Origin: Hybos culiciformis
Taxonomy: Eukaryota > Arthropoda > Insecta > Diptera > Hybotidae
DNA: 64,000 nt
Reading direction: 5' to 3'
NCBI GenBank assembly: GCA_964007475.1
Contig: OZ023273.1
Coordinates: 22,617,557-22,681,556 of the forward strand
A program made the position numbers and the translations under genes. Positions 1-12,494 of the stretch are shown piece by piece. Below the pieces are notes generated by a model, which was not told the origin of the DNA, searched no databases, and worked only from the letters and a program-made list of their open reading frames with translations. Every line of letters begins with the position of its first letter. The first letter of the stretch is position 1.

Positions 1-3000
1 ACAATTCTTTTCACTTTCAATTATCTATAAGAATAAAAAAATTCTAAAAAAGTGCTCACATTTCTAGGAAAAAAAAGTAGCTTTCGAGGACAAAAGAAAA
101 TGTAGGAAAGAGACGTAATTGTTTTTATTTGAAAGGAAAACTTTGTACCTTAATTTGCCATTTCCTTAAAAAAATTGACAAGATACATGTTTATTTCCGG
201 TGAACATTTGTTTTCTTCAAAAAAAAATTTTAAGAAAGAAAAATTATTCGGAACAAGAAAGTATTTTATGATAATTGAAAAAAGTAAATGAAAATAAAAT
301 ATATCTCCATTGTCCATTTAAAAAATTTTCAACAATTTATTTTTTGTTTTATATTCGTGAGGTGAATACTTATTTCCTATTATTGGTTTCTTTTTTTTCC
401 TTATATTTATTCAAGGTATTCACTTCATGCAGCGTAAAGCGGGTACTATTTTTATTTTAAAACCCATATAAGAGTATTATTACCACAAAATGGATACGAA
501 TAAAGAAGCTTCACTTGAATAAATTACCTTTTTTACTATTTAAACTATTTGGATTGAAATACTATTAAATAATTTAAAGATTTAAGTTTATTTCAGCTTA
601 TGTACTACGGTATCACTTATATATTAATTTTACTATTTTTACTTAATTTTCAAATTAACTTAATAAGAAATATATACAAAATTTTCCGAATGAGAAACCT
701 GAACAGAGAGTTCCTTACAAATCGTGTCCTTAAAATTATTCTATACATAGTTTGTTTTATTAATGTTTTTAGTTTTAAAATAAAAGTAAAGCAATAAAAA
801 AAGGATTTCTTTTAAAGTTAGAAGTATATCCTTTAAATAAAAAAAAAAAACGGTAATAAACCAAATAAAAACTGAATTCAAAATATTATGTTTGTTTCAG
901 AAAGTATTTCTAAATTGTCTTGGGCATCCTTTGGAAAATTTCACTTAATAGCCAAGGTTATTATTGAGGACATAAGTCAAGTAAGTGAATTAAAGGGGAC
1001 AGAAATGTATTATAAAAACAAAAAATTAATGTAAAAATAAGTCCCTTTAAACCAGAAAATTTGTTATATTTTGATTTAAATGTAATATAAAATTGATAAA
1101 AAAAAAGGAATGAGACTTAATGATTTACTAACGGTTGTATGAGAGAAGTCTTTGATGATTTATTTCAGTAATTTCATAGTTTAATATTAGAAGTTAGATT
1201 AATGACGAAAAGAATATTTAATATAAAATAAAAAAAATTAAACAAATATACGTACGAGGACGAGTACATAATTTTCTTAAACTACGACAATGATTAATTC
1301 TATTTTGTACAATTTCGGGATTAAGAATTTAAAATAAGTTCAAGATTATACTAATCCTTTATTATTAACATTATTTTACAAATATTTTTTAACTTTTAAA
1401 TTCTCTTAGCTACTAGGAATAAAACAAAATATTGACTGAAGTGATTGAAAAAAAAAAAAATCCTATATATGCTATTCATTGACGATTATATTTATATTTT
1501 GTATTTGAGCAAAAAAATTTTACAAAGTTATTAATAACAAATTTGTTATTTTAAAGTAAATTTTTTTTTGCCTTGTTAGGAAATTTTTACTTTTTTTTCT
1601 AAGGATTTTTAGTTGATCATAATGTTTTTGGCCTTCCAACAACATATGATGGACTCTAATTTCATTTATTTTTTTCATATTTTATTTTCCTTAAAACCAC
1701 TTCAATCAACAGTAAAAACATAATTATGGTGAAGTTATGAGAATTTCAGATAATATGTAAACACTTTTATGAAAATATTATCCTTTTTATCCTACCGACT
1801 TTTTGAAAAAAGATTCGTTTCTGATAATAATGTTATATCCAATGACCAAAAGATATTATGGAGAGCAAACAACTTTTCAAAAAAAAAACATTTTTATTAT
1901 TATTTCACTTGGCTTTTGGTTTTCCATTATGTCACTTTAATTTGAAAATTTTAAAGCATCATCATAAGATAAAGATAGGTAGAAATTTTAATGGATAAAA
2001 ATTAGCAATGAATGTAAAATGTTAATGTTTTTTTTAATTTGATTATTTTATATCACCATGAAAAATATAAATTAAATAATACCTTAATTTTGAAAAAATG
2101 ATCAAGCCTTCTCAAATTAATATAATAAATATATAACTTTTTTTTTTTGAATTGACAAAAATAATTTCTCTGGGTTCTTTGAAGTATTAAAACGATGTCT
2201 ATTTAAATACATTATGAGCATCATTAAATTTTATACAAATTAAAAAAAGATTTCATAGAAAGTAAATAATTGCGAAAAAAAATCAAATATAATTATCTAA
2301 AACAAAATAAGACTACATTGTATTCCAATTAGATCATATCTTAATATTTTTTTGTGTAAAAACAACATTATTATTTCCTTTCTGTACTTTTTGCTCTCAT
2401 TTTTACTTCAAAGCAATTTTTTCATGTATGCACTCTGGTACAAATATTTTTCATCAATTGTAAATAAAAAATGTTTAACATTTTCCTAATTTTCTGTTAT
2501 CATTTTATTACTTCAACAATCTCTTTACAGACTCATTAAAAAAAAAACTAATTTCTTCTGTTTTTTTTTTAGTTTCTCACTGGAACGATTTTTATGCTAT
2601 TTTTAGTTTATTAAAACGAGCAACGAATAAGTTAAAGTTTGGTTTTGGGCTTGGGTTTAATTTAATTTCTTTTCTATCGAAAATCAAAAAAGGATATTCT
2701 TTGAAAGGACTAATAGTTAAATATTTAATAAAAAATATATATATATAAATTAAATTTATAGCTTTGTTTGTTTAGTTAAATACCAAAAATGCATTAGAAA
2801 ATTGATAATATTACTATATGGATTTATTTTTTCGAAAACTTTATGGATTTGGCTATGATTTTCCGCACAAAAATATTATTCATAGTTTTGCAGTGTTTTC
2901 AGATATTTAGGTACCTACTAAATTATGAAAGCATTAGGAATGCATAAACGACAGAAGTGCATAAAATAAGATAAAACATCAAAAACAACCTTGTTTCCGG

Positions 3001-6000
3001 ATATTCTTGGGAATTTATTTTTCAATTGTTATAGATAAATATTATATATATAATTAAAATTTCTATTTTAATTTTATATAATAATTAAATATAAATATGT
3101 TTTATATCTTAAATTACATTTAGAAAGTATATCTAAATATTTGGTAAGATAAAAAAAAGATTATATGAACGATATTGATTTAATTTTCTTTTTAATTTAT
3201 TATCATTATTGTAATCCTCAAGTTTTCTTTCGGATAATTTCAATAAATAATCATTTATTAAAAAAAATAAATTAAATATTGAAATGAGACAAATTTTTTA
3301 CTTTTTAAATGTATAGTTATTATTAAATTTAAAAAAATCTTCTAGACCTACAGATTTTTCAATATCTCTATAAATAGAAAAGAATATTTAATTAAATTTA
3401 TATGATTAAATCCTATGTAATTAATAACAAAAGTTATTTTGCCTTCACTCTACTTGTTCCCTGTACTATACACAAACTTGAGCAATATTACCACTTGAAA
3501 AACTCTATATTTGAGAAAAATTTCCTTTTTCCTTTAAATATAATAATAAGTTTTTATTAAGCAACTTTGCACATTATATAAAATATTAAAAAAAAAAGAA
3601 ATTTTGATAAATTTAGAGATAAAGTTAAATTGATGTAATTTCTAATGCTTAAAATTGTTTCTATTTTTGGTTAACAAATAAAGGATTCGTGAAATCTAAT
3701 CCCTATCATAATTTATCATAAACATAATAGAATAGTTTTTAATCTAACTGGCGGTTAATTTATTCTTACAAGAAATTTTGTCTTTTGGGACTTATTTTGA
3801 AAGAAATTCTTCTACATTAATAATAAAGTTAAAAATTTTTGTAATTTAAATTAAGCCCTGGTATATTTTATAATTTCTAATAATTTACTTTAATTTTTTT
3901 TTTTTAATATTTTAAAGTTCAAATTAACAAAAATTTCTTTCTTACAGCAAGAATTAGACGCACTTGAAGAGTTTAAGAATTTCTAGGAAACTCTAAAGTC
4001 TAAAGTTATTAGATACTCTGATGTTTAACTTAATTACGTTATTTTTTTTTAATTTTAGTATAATAAATAAAGTTGTAATTGCTACACGTCCAATATTAGA
4101 AAAACTGAGTAAAAAGTTTAATAAAGAATCGAGATAAAATTATTTTTTATTCAATTATATAAATATAGGAAACTAATGGAAAACTTTGAAGGGGAAGGTC
4201 AAGTATATGAAAACTCGGATATTTGCAGGGGTAAATATAGTTTTGTAATTTGAAATAGTAATCAAATTTGTTTAAAGAAATAATTTTGAACTCTCATATC
4301 TATGATGAATGTATATGTACACTGTACAGCCTAAGTGAATTCAAAAAATATTCAGATCATCTTAGATTTAATAGTACCATAGAAAATAAGTATAATTTTA
4401 TTTTTCTTCCACTAAAAAATTCAATAAATTAAATTATATCAATTATTGCTGAGTATAATACTACATGGTATACCTTCACAAACACAATGTACCTAATTTT
4501 CATTTCCTAAAGAAAATTTCTTTCATTATTTATTAAATTCAAAGTAGGAAGTACGTCTTTTTAATTTAGTTTTAGCAATTATGGTTTTCTTGAGTGGAAT
4601 TGCTGGATATAATTATTTAAAGTATGTACCTAATTTCTGTGGTTATTTTAATGCAGGATCTGATTAAGGACTTCGGGTACCAAAAATATAATGGCACATT
4701 GTTTAAATTATTTTTTAGATGTATTCAATTTCTCGTTACAATATAAATATAAACAACATGTACATAATAAATTATTTTATAGGTATGTGACATTATTCGT
4801 CAGTTCAAAATAGTTAGAACTTCAACAAACATAATGTTTATGAGTGCTTTTATTGCTTAGAGTTTTTTTTTATAAACGTAGATAAATAGTCGTCGAATAT
4901 TTCCTTTATCTTTATATAACTGAATTCTTGTACTCAAAAAGTTGTAATTTACTATTAAGAGTATTAGAACTTTAACTCTTCATTACATTAAATACAAATA
5001 TGACGTATATATTTAAAATAAACATAAGGCGTACTACTAAGTGCTATCTAAGTTTTCCAATCAAAGTCTTATTAATATGAAAACTAATTTATATTTATGT
5101 TTAATACTTTTCAAATTACTTCTTATGTACAAAGTAAGTACTACTGCTGGCCCTGTACTTTAGTATTCTTTAAGAATATACTTTTATACTTTCTAATGAG
5201 AAAAAATACCATCATAATTGTCTTTATCTTTGGATAAACTTCGTCCTTATTAAAAATAAATCTTTACCTTTCCATATATTAAGAACACAGTGAGTTAAAA
5301 AAATTCCAGTTCGTCTTGAAAAGTAAACAAAACCGAAAGTACATAAAAACATATATTTTCTTAGTTAAGATAGAAGTAAAAAAAAAAAAATAAAATTAAT
5401 GAGGAGAATTAGGTGAAAGGTTTCCTAATTAATTAAATTAAAAGTTATCAGAAAGTAACCCTGGAAAAAAACGTACCTACATTTATACAAAAGGAACTTA
5501 ATTTGACAAGAGTCGAAAAATATACACTCGTTATGTTCTGATAAACGAACTTATTTTATACAAAAAAGTCGATAGTCTAAGTGTAAGAAATTATAAAACT
5601 AGTATCTTTTATCCATGTTTAATTATAAAACTAGTATCTTTTAATCCATGTGCAAAGTTTTGATCACTTGACGTACTCATTAACGAAAGTATTTTGTCGC
5701 TACGTGCAATTCAAAATCTCTAAATTTTGATTGAATCGAATAAAAGAAGTCCAGTCTTTTTACAAAAGAAAGTCCAGACTTTTTACTAACAAGAAGATTT
5801 TTACGAACAAAACGACAATTTTTTAAAAACATTCGATTTTAATTAATAGGGAAACTAAATAAACTTTGAATAACGCGCATAGTATTTTAAACGAATGTAT
5901 GTCCAATACATAACACAGAATGTGATCAAAACGAAATTATATATACAATTTCATATAAACCTTAAATGGGGGAAAATATAGATAGTAAATAATTCCTATA

Positions 6001-9000
6001 ATTCCCTTAATTGCAATGGTCTTTAATATCAGAAATATTTATTTATTAGGAATTAATTGAAAACAAAGTTGTTTTAACAGCTTACAAAAATATGTGTAAC
6101 TTTTAATTCTTCAATATTGGATACTAAATTGAACATAATAACTTATCCAAAAGTTTTACAATACAATATTTAGTAACATTGTAATTGTTGTAGAGTTTTC
6201 ATGGTTATTATAATATAATTTTTACGTACATTTTACTAAATTTGGTGTAATCTGGTAATAGAATAAATTTTTTATTTTTAAAAAAAAAAATCAAGATATT
6301 GGATAATTAAGAGATTCTGACGCTCTAATCGTGATTCGAAGAGTTATCTTCGTGTTCTGAACTTTTTAATTATATCTTGACACAACAAGTGGGAGACATA
6401 GTTATTATGCTTATTTTTGTGGAATTTTAAGACTCTTCTGTGTATGAAAAAAAATCTCTGATATTATGAGTCGTGAAAAATAATAAACAAATGAAATTAC
6501 CTTTCAAAATGCTAATCAATTTTAACAAAATAAAAAATCTACAAATATTAATTTTATACCTAACTACCAATAATCAGATTTTTTACTATTACGAATATTC
6601 AATAGAGACTCTAAGTGAAAAATTTATTAACTTTAAATGTAAATATTTAATTTTATAATTACTGCCATAAATTAAAAAAAAAAAATCCTCACAACAGACG
6701 GAATAGTAAAGTCCTTCCAAAAGGATAAACTTTTAAAAACAAAATGATTTGTTGTTTTATGTTTAAAGTAATAATTAAATTATTGAAACTTTTTCATTTA
6801 TACAACAAAAATAAACCGATTTAATTTTATATGCAAATAATTTATTTAAATTCATTTTATTGTATACCTTTATATATAATTAATTTTTTTATTCTTGATA
6901 TAATCTAAAAATAATCGATATTTATTTATTTTAAGCAGTTTTTAACTAAATTTAGGCAGCACATGGAAAATAAATTTAATGCCTTCAAAAAGGAGATTAT
7001 AATTGAAAGTAACATTTAAAAACAGTATATATAATAAAAGTAAAATAGAGTATCTAACTAAAACCAAAATGTTATCTATGCATGACGACTGCACAAATTT
7101 TCCATCATTTAACATTATTCGGTTTCTTTTGCTTATTTAATACATATTCTGATATAGGAAATTTATTTTATAGTAAAATTCAAATCAATGTATAATGATT
7201 TTGAATTTCTTTGAGTTAAATAAATAGATAATATAAAGAAAATTATAAAAAGAGTTCAGATAATTCTTTGATGTTGGCACGAACCGTTTATTTTTTTTTA
7301 AATATAAATATACTTTGTTTCTATATATGTAATTGTCGTTTGACAATAAAAAAGTAATTCAACAAATCAAAAGTTTAATTTAATGATGAACAAAAAACAA
7401 AAATAATAATGTTCATAATGATGAACAAAAAAATGAATGAGTCAAATCCTATGTTACATTTGAGTTAAGCGCCCGCCAAATTAAATTTTCAATCTGTACA
7501 AAAATTAATTAAATTGGAACGAACACATCATTTTAACAAAAACCCTTGCATCGAAAATATATTTTCGTGTTATTTATTCAAAAATATTCAAAAAAAATTT
7601 TTTCGAATTATTTTTTTTTAGCTTAACCGAATTTACTTACTTTACCTTAAAATATTCCTTGAGTTTTTTTTAGCACTGGGATTTTTGCATTAATTTATTC
7701 CTTATGGAACAAGACATAAAAAATAGAGAATGAAAGCATTTTTATTTTTCGTAAAGAAAACAACTAAGAAAAAAAAATGTAAAAACTTGTCTGCGGTTTT
7801 ATGTTTAACGCGAAGAAGATAAATGGAAATGAAAATCTCTAAAAAAAAAAAAAAACGATAATCAAGATATAAGATACTTTCTGCAAATAAAATTAATAAA
7901 TTTATATAATTTTTAAGTGGATGAAATTGTGTTTAGTAAAAAAAAAAGTTAGGTGATGTGAAAATAGCTGCTTAACTCAGATTTGAATATTAAATTTCGA
8001 AAAATGAATAGAAATTTATCATTTAATGCAAAATAGAATTTGAGAACGAAAAACTGTTCATTTTAATTTTTATTATTGGGAAAATTTTGTAAGAAATGAT
8101 AAGAAGTATAGTTGATTTAAATTGGTCATATTTTGGGCCATATTTTTTAAATTTAGAGAAGGTGGGATTTTACCTTGGGAGCTGTTTTCTCAATGGGTTT
8201 TGGATCATTTATAAGATTGGGCATTTAATGCAAAAAAGAATATAAAATTTGTAAAGAGTATCATTATTTTCAAATAAAATTTTTTAATTATACCTTTTAT
8301 TGTTATATTAGAATTTCAACCTAATATTAATGTAAGAATTATAATTGGGCAAAGAACATTACTGCAGATTTGATTCCGATAACGTCTTGAAGTTGCCTTT
8401 CATTCATTTAATTTTTTTTTTCTAACACTAGTTGTTTACAAAGGAAAAATATTTATTTTTTGAAAATTTAAAACATTGAATATCAATAGTACGAAAGAAA
8501 TTGTCTGCTTGTGCACCTCATGTCCTTGAGAAAATATGTGTAAAGAGTTTTCTTTTTACATTATTGAAATTTTGTTATTATCTGCGATATTAAAGTAAAC
8601 AAACTTTTCATGACACTTTTAAATTTTAAAATATATACTCTTTGTTTCGAAAAACCTTAAGAAGTGTATTTTTAAGGCATTCTAAAAAGATGAATTTCTG
8701 AAACAAGTGAATACAAAACAAATACATTTTTTGGTGTCTTGACTTCATAAACTATTAACTTAAAACAAAAACAACTATTATTATTGTTAAAAAAAATTCG
8801 ATTGTCTTTATTGATAATGCTACGATCAGTTTTAAATGTTCATAATAAAAAAATTAATGTTAATTTTTATTAAAAATTCATTTCTAAACGTACCTAAATA
8901 TATAAAAAAAAAATCATTTACGTGAAAATTTTGCAAACAAATACGCCTTTTTTATGAAAATTAAATTTAATAAATTGTAAAACAGAAATATATCAGATAT

Positions 9001-11449
9001 AATGCATATAAAATTTAGGTAAAATAAAAAAAAGTAAACGTCGTTCTTTCCAGGATATTACTCGCATATTTTTGTTACTCATATTTATTTTTTTCGTTCT
9101 TATATTTAAATAAAATTTATTACAAATAAATTTATTTTTGAATAACATATTTCTTAAAAAAATAAAAAATTTTTTTTTTTTCATAGATATTTAAATAAGG
9201 AAGAAAAAATTTTTGAAAGACATGTTGCGCTAAAAAACTGATGCGTCTGTTTACTTAGAAAATATTTATAAAATAATTTCCTTATGATATCAAACAAGAT
9301 ATAGATATATTATTCCTACGAATAATATCAAACGATTGTGGAACGCATCTACTACTAACGCACATCATGAAATTATTGCCAATTTTGTAAGCTTTTGAAA
9401 AATTATAGCTCGCATAAGTAACGTTGTCGTGACGTTGATCCTGTTTCTGCGATTTCATTTTTGGAAAAAGTAGTTAATAAAATCAGATAATTAAAACAAA
9501 AAATTAGTCGATTCAGGCCATTTGTTATGGATAGGAAGGTTCAATTAAGATCAAAGTAGAGGGTTAGTTAAAAGACAATCTTATGGTCTCATATATTTTC
9601 TTGTCAATGATTTTTTTTGTTGATTTAAAAATTAACGAATTGAAATGTTTAGGAAGCATGGTTATTAATTACTATCAACATATGTACATTTAAATGTTCG
9701 AATTATAATTTTTAGCCTAATTATAATAGTATTCTAAATTTAAATAAACATATATTACATGAGCTTAGCGATATATGTCTTCATTTGACTGACATTATAC
9801 CTATGTATATGTACTTTAATACATAACTTATATACAATATATATTATTAAATCATTTTATTTCATAAATTACAAGTATCATATAATAAAATTCATTTATA
9901 AATTAAAATACATCTGACGTAATACAGAAAATCTGCTGTTGTCATTTACGCAACCAATATAAATGCTCAGAGGGTTCTTTTTATAAATGGTGTATATACT
10001 TTGTCATCAATAAAGCATTTATCATCACCCTTTTATGTGAAAAAAAAATCATTCCTACATATCGATTTATTTTAATGCATTAAAAATCTTTATTAGAATA
10101 TTTTTTAACGGCATCAACGACATATTACACTTCTTGATTGAATTGAAAGTTATTTTGATGTAATAATATACTAAAACTTTTTAGTTTTCTTAACAACATG
10201 ATTTGCTATTTAAAAAGGTATATTCATCTTAAATGGATGAGTACATTCTTACTTGTATAAGTATCCTCTTCAATTGCATTGACACATCCATTCAAAGTGC
10301 TGTAAAATTAACTAAAAATACAAAACTAAATGAAATACAAGATAATTAAGCTAAAGGACCAAGGTTATTCATTAAAAATTAATTAGCGAAAAGTTATGAT
10401 AGTTTTGTGTTTCTTAACTTGAATACATGCAAATTAATACAAAATTAATTACGTCGTCCTGTTTTAACTTTTTGATGGCGTAAAAGTATTTAAATTGCGT
10501 CGACACTAACTGCACTATAATAAGTCAAATTTTAAGGAAAATACGTTATTTTAGAAAAGTCTACATTTTAAGCTTTAGAATAATACGTCCTAAAATTTAA
10601 CCGTTAAGCTATTTCAAAAGAATGAAAAAAATTAATAAAATCAATAAAAACAGAAATAACTAAATTATTAATTATGCTATAATTTTAAATAATGTTAAGT
10701 TCCAAAAAAATGTGTAGAAAATAAATTCTATATCATAATTAACTAAAGATTTGAGTGCTAGATCCCATAGGTCATTTAGCTAGAATTTTGGCTGTTATAC
10801 TAAAATATAATAACTTTCTTGGCAACAAAGAGAAACTGATGAAATATTCTCCTAAAAACAATTTAAAAAATATTTTTTATTGTCTCATTCTATGGAATTC
10901 GCGAGTTTATGCAACAAATCACTATAAATTGTAACTAATATAACTTATAAAGTGTTCAAAGGTTATGGTGTTCAGATTACTTCAGTATACGACGTTTTTC
11001 TTTATAAAATTCTACTTTTAATTCAACAGTTGTTTAACTGATTTATTACTCTCATATGACTGAAAAATAAATTTAAAAAGTGAATAAAATTCAGATATCA
11101 ATTTTTTTTGCTACTTCGTATTTTATATGCTTCAATATGTTATAAATGCATATTTTTGTTGAAATTGAGATAAAATAAAAGTTTGATCAATAAAAATTGG
11201 AAAAAAATCGTTAAGCTTATTGCTGTAGCAATAGAAATAGGAGACATGGCGAATTTAAGAAGCAGGGTACAATTATAACTTTTGGATTTAGTTATATATT
11301 TAATTTTTTTTTTGGCCTAAATTTTCTGTGGATCAAGTTTTAATAATAATTTTATTGATTACTTATTTTATTCTGATAATTGTATCATAGCATTTAGTAT
11401 GTGGTTCACATTTGGTAACTAATTTATTCTAAATTTCTTTATTTGAACA
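1..11449. other. Gene-free AT-rich DNA
   Basis: I found no convincing gene in this 11.4-kb stretch. It is very A+T-rich with many A or T runs of 8-12 bases. The longest open frames (about 61-65 codons near 275, 600, 6473 and on the minus strand near 9184) are rich in F, I, L, N, K and Y and show no motif, as expected by chance at this base composition. It could be intergenic DNA or a long intron. No tRNA, rRNA or long tandem array was seen. Confidence 0.6.
5589..5651. repeat. Two-copy direct repeat, ~32-bp period
   Basis: Two nearly identical copies of a ~30-bp segment containing AAAACTAGTATCTTTT lie head to tail, starting near 5589 and 5621 and differing by one inserted A. It looks like a local tandem duplication. 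A second, weaker short duplication built around AAGTCCAG follows at about 5748-5780. Confidence 0.7.
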
Positions 11450-11457
11450 CTTATCCC

Positions 11458-11700
11458 GGTGTCTGGACAATTCATCGTAAACAATTCACCGTAAGACAAT
11501 TCACCGTAAGACAATTCACCGTATGGACAATTCACCGTATGGACAATTCATCGTATGAACAATTCATCGTATGAACAATTCACCGTATGGACAATTCACC
11601 GTATGGACAATTCACCGTATGGACAATTCACCGTATGGTTAATTCACCGTATGGACAATTCACCGTATGGTTAATTCACCGTATGGACAATTCACCGTAT
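11458..11700 (+). repeat. Left foldback arm: ~16-bp repeats
   Basis: About fifteen tandem copies of a unit with core AATTCACCGTATGGAC run in the plus orientation. The outermost units are shortened (TAAACAATTCACC and TAAGACAATTCACC). Two internal units carry CATCGTATGAAC instead of CACCGTATGGAC, and two near the inner end carry GGTTAATTCACC. Confidence 0.9.
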
Positions 11701-11823
11701 AAATAAGAATAATGTTTCCATGTACGGTCTTCTTGGAAAAATTACTTTGCCATTAATGCTTTACGTTAAATAATTAAACAAAAACTGTAGCCTACGTGTT
11801 TTCTTTCTTAACACCCTCTCTTT

Positions 11824-11937
11824 GCATTGCGGACAATTCACCGTAAACAATTCACCGTAAGACAATTCACCGAAACAATTCACCGAAACAATTCACCGTG
11901 TGGACAATTCACCGTAAGGACAAGTCATCGTATGAAC
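11824..11937 (+). repeat. Third repeat block, possible nested terminus
   Basis: A block of seven or so units lies inside the foldback element in the same orientation as the left arm. It opens with GCATTGCGGACAATTCACC, which matches the tip of the right arm read inward (GCATTACGGACAGTTCACC) better than the left tip does. It also contains CCGAAACAATT variants not seen in the arms. It may be the end of a second, older element copy or the product of internal rearrangement. Confidence 0.7.
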
Positions 11938-12148
11938 TAACTATTTTCTGTTTAATTTCATCATTTAAATTCAAGAAATAAAAAATAAAAATATTTAACA
12001 AAAACTAAAAAAAAAAAAAAAAAAAACTAAATGAACAAAAAAAGTGATCGGTAACGTAGATAGATCGTCTCCTCGTGGTACTGACTGGGTAAAGCTAAAT
12101 GATTTACCTAAAATTTAAAAATAACTGTAAAATTTTAGAAAAAATATT

Positions 12149-12486
12149 TCACCGTATGGACAATTCACCGTATGGACAATTCACCGTATAATAATTCGGC
12201 CGCCCGAATTGATAAAAACAATTTTCTTTGCGATAGATTATTCATACGGTGAATTGTCCATACGGTGAATTGTCCATACGGTGAATTGTCCATACGGTGA
12301 ATTGTCCATACGGTGAATTGTCCATACGGTGAATTATACATACGGTGAATTGTCCATACGGTGAATTGTTCATACGATGAATTGTTCATACGATGAATTG
12401 TCCATACGGTGAATTGTCCATACGGTGAATTGTCTTACGGTGAATTGTCTTACGGTGAATTGTTTACGGTGAACTGTCCGTAATGC
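12149..12486 (-). repeat. Right foldback arm: inverted ~16-bp repeats
   Basis: From 12241 to 12475 the units read as the reverse complement of the left arm (GGTGAATTGTCCATAC), in mirrored order down to the two variant ATACGATGAATTG units. Three units in plus orientation sit just inside (12149-12190). Next to them, at about 12194-12211, is the short palindrome AATTCGGCCGCCCGAATT, so the arm has its own inner inversion point. Confidence 0.88.
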
Positions 12487-12494
12487 CTTATCCC

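Larger units (their letters stand above)
11450..12494. mobile_element. Foldback (FB-like) transposon with 8-bp TSD
   Basis: A 1029-bp element (11458-12486) is flanked by the direct octamer CTTATCCC at 11450-11457 and 12487-12494. Both arms consist of repeats of a ~16-bp unit whose core is CAATTCACCGTATGGA. The right arm is the reverse complement of the left and keeps the order of variant units: AAAC-type, then AAGAC-type, then TGGAC-type, then two units reading CATCGTATGAAC. The outer tips are diverged (left GGTGTCTGGACA, right tip read inward GCATTACGGACA). An 8-bp duplication fits hAT-like or P-like chemistry and FB-type inverted-repeat elements. No transposase is present, so any movement would need a helper. 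A frame of about 74 codons inside the right arm is only the translated repeat. Confidence 0.85.

Noticed and set aside
12165..12389. 74-codon minus-strand frame of repeated NSPYGQFTVWTIHRM-type peptides
   Set aside because: It is the translation of the foldback element's 16-bp tandem units. It has no independent sign of being a gene.
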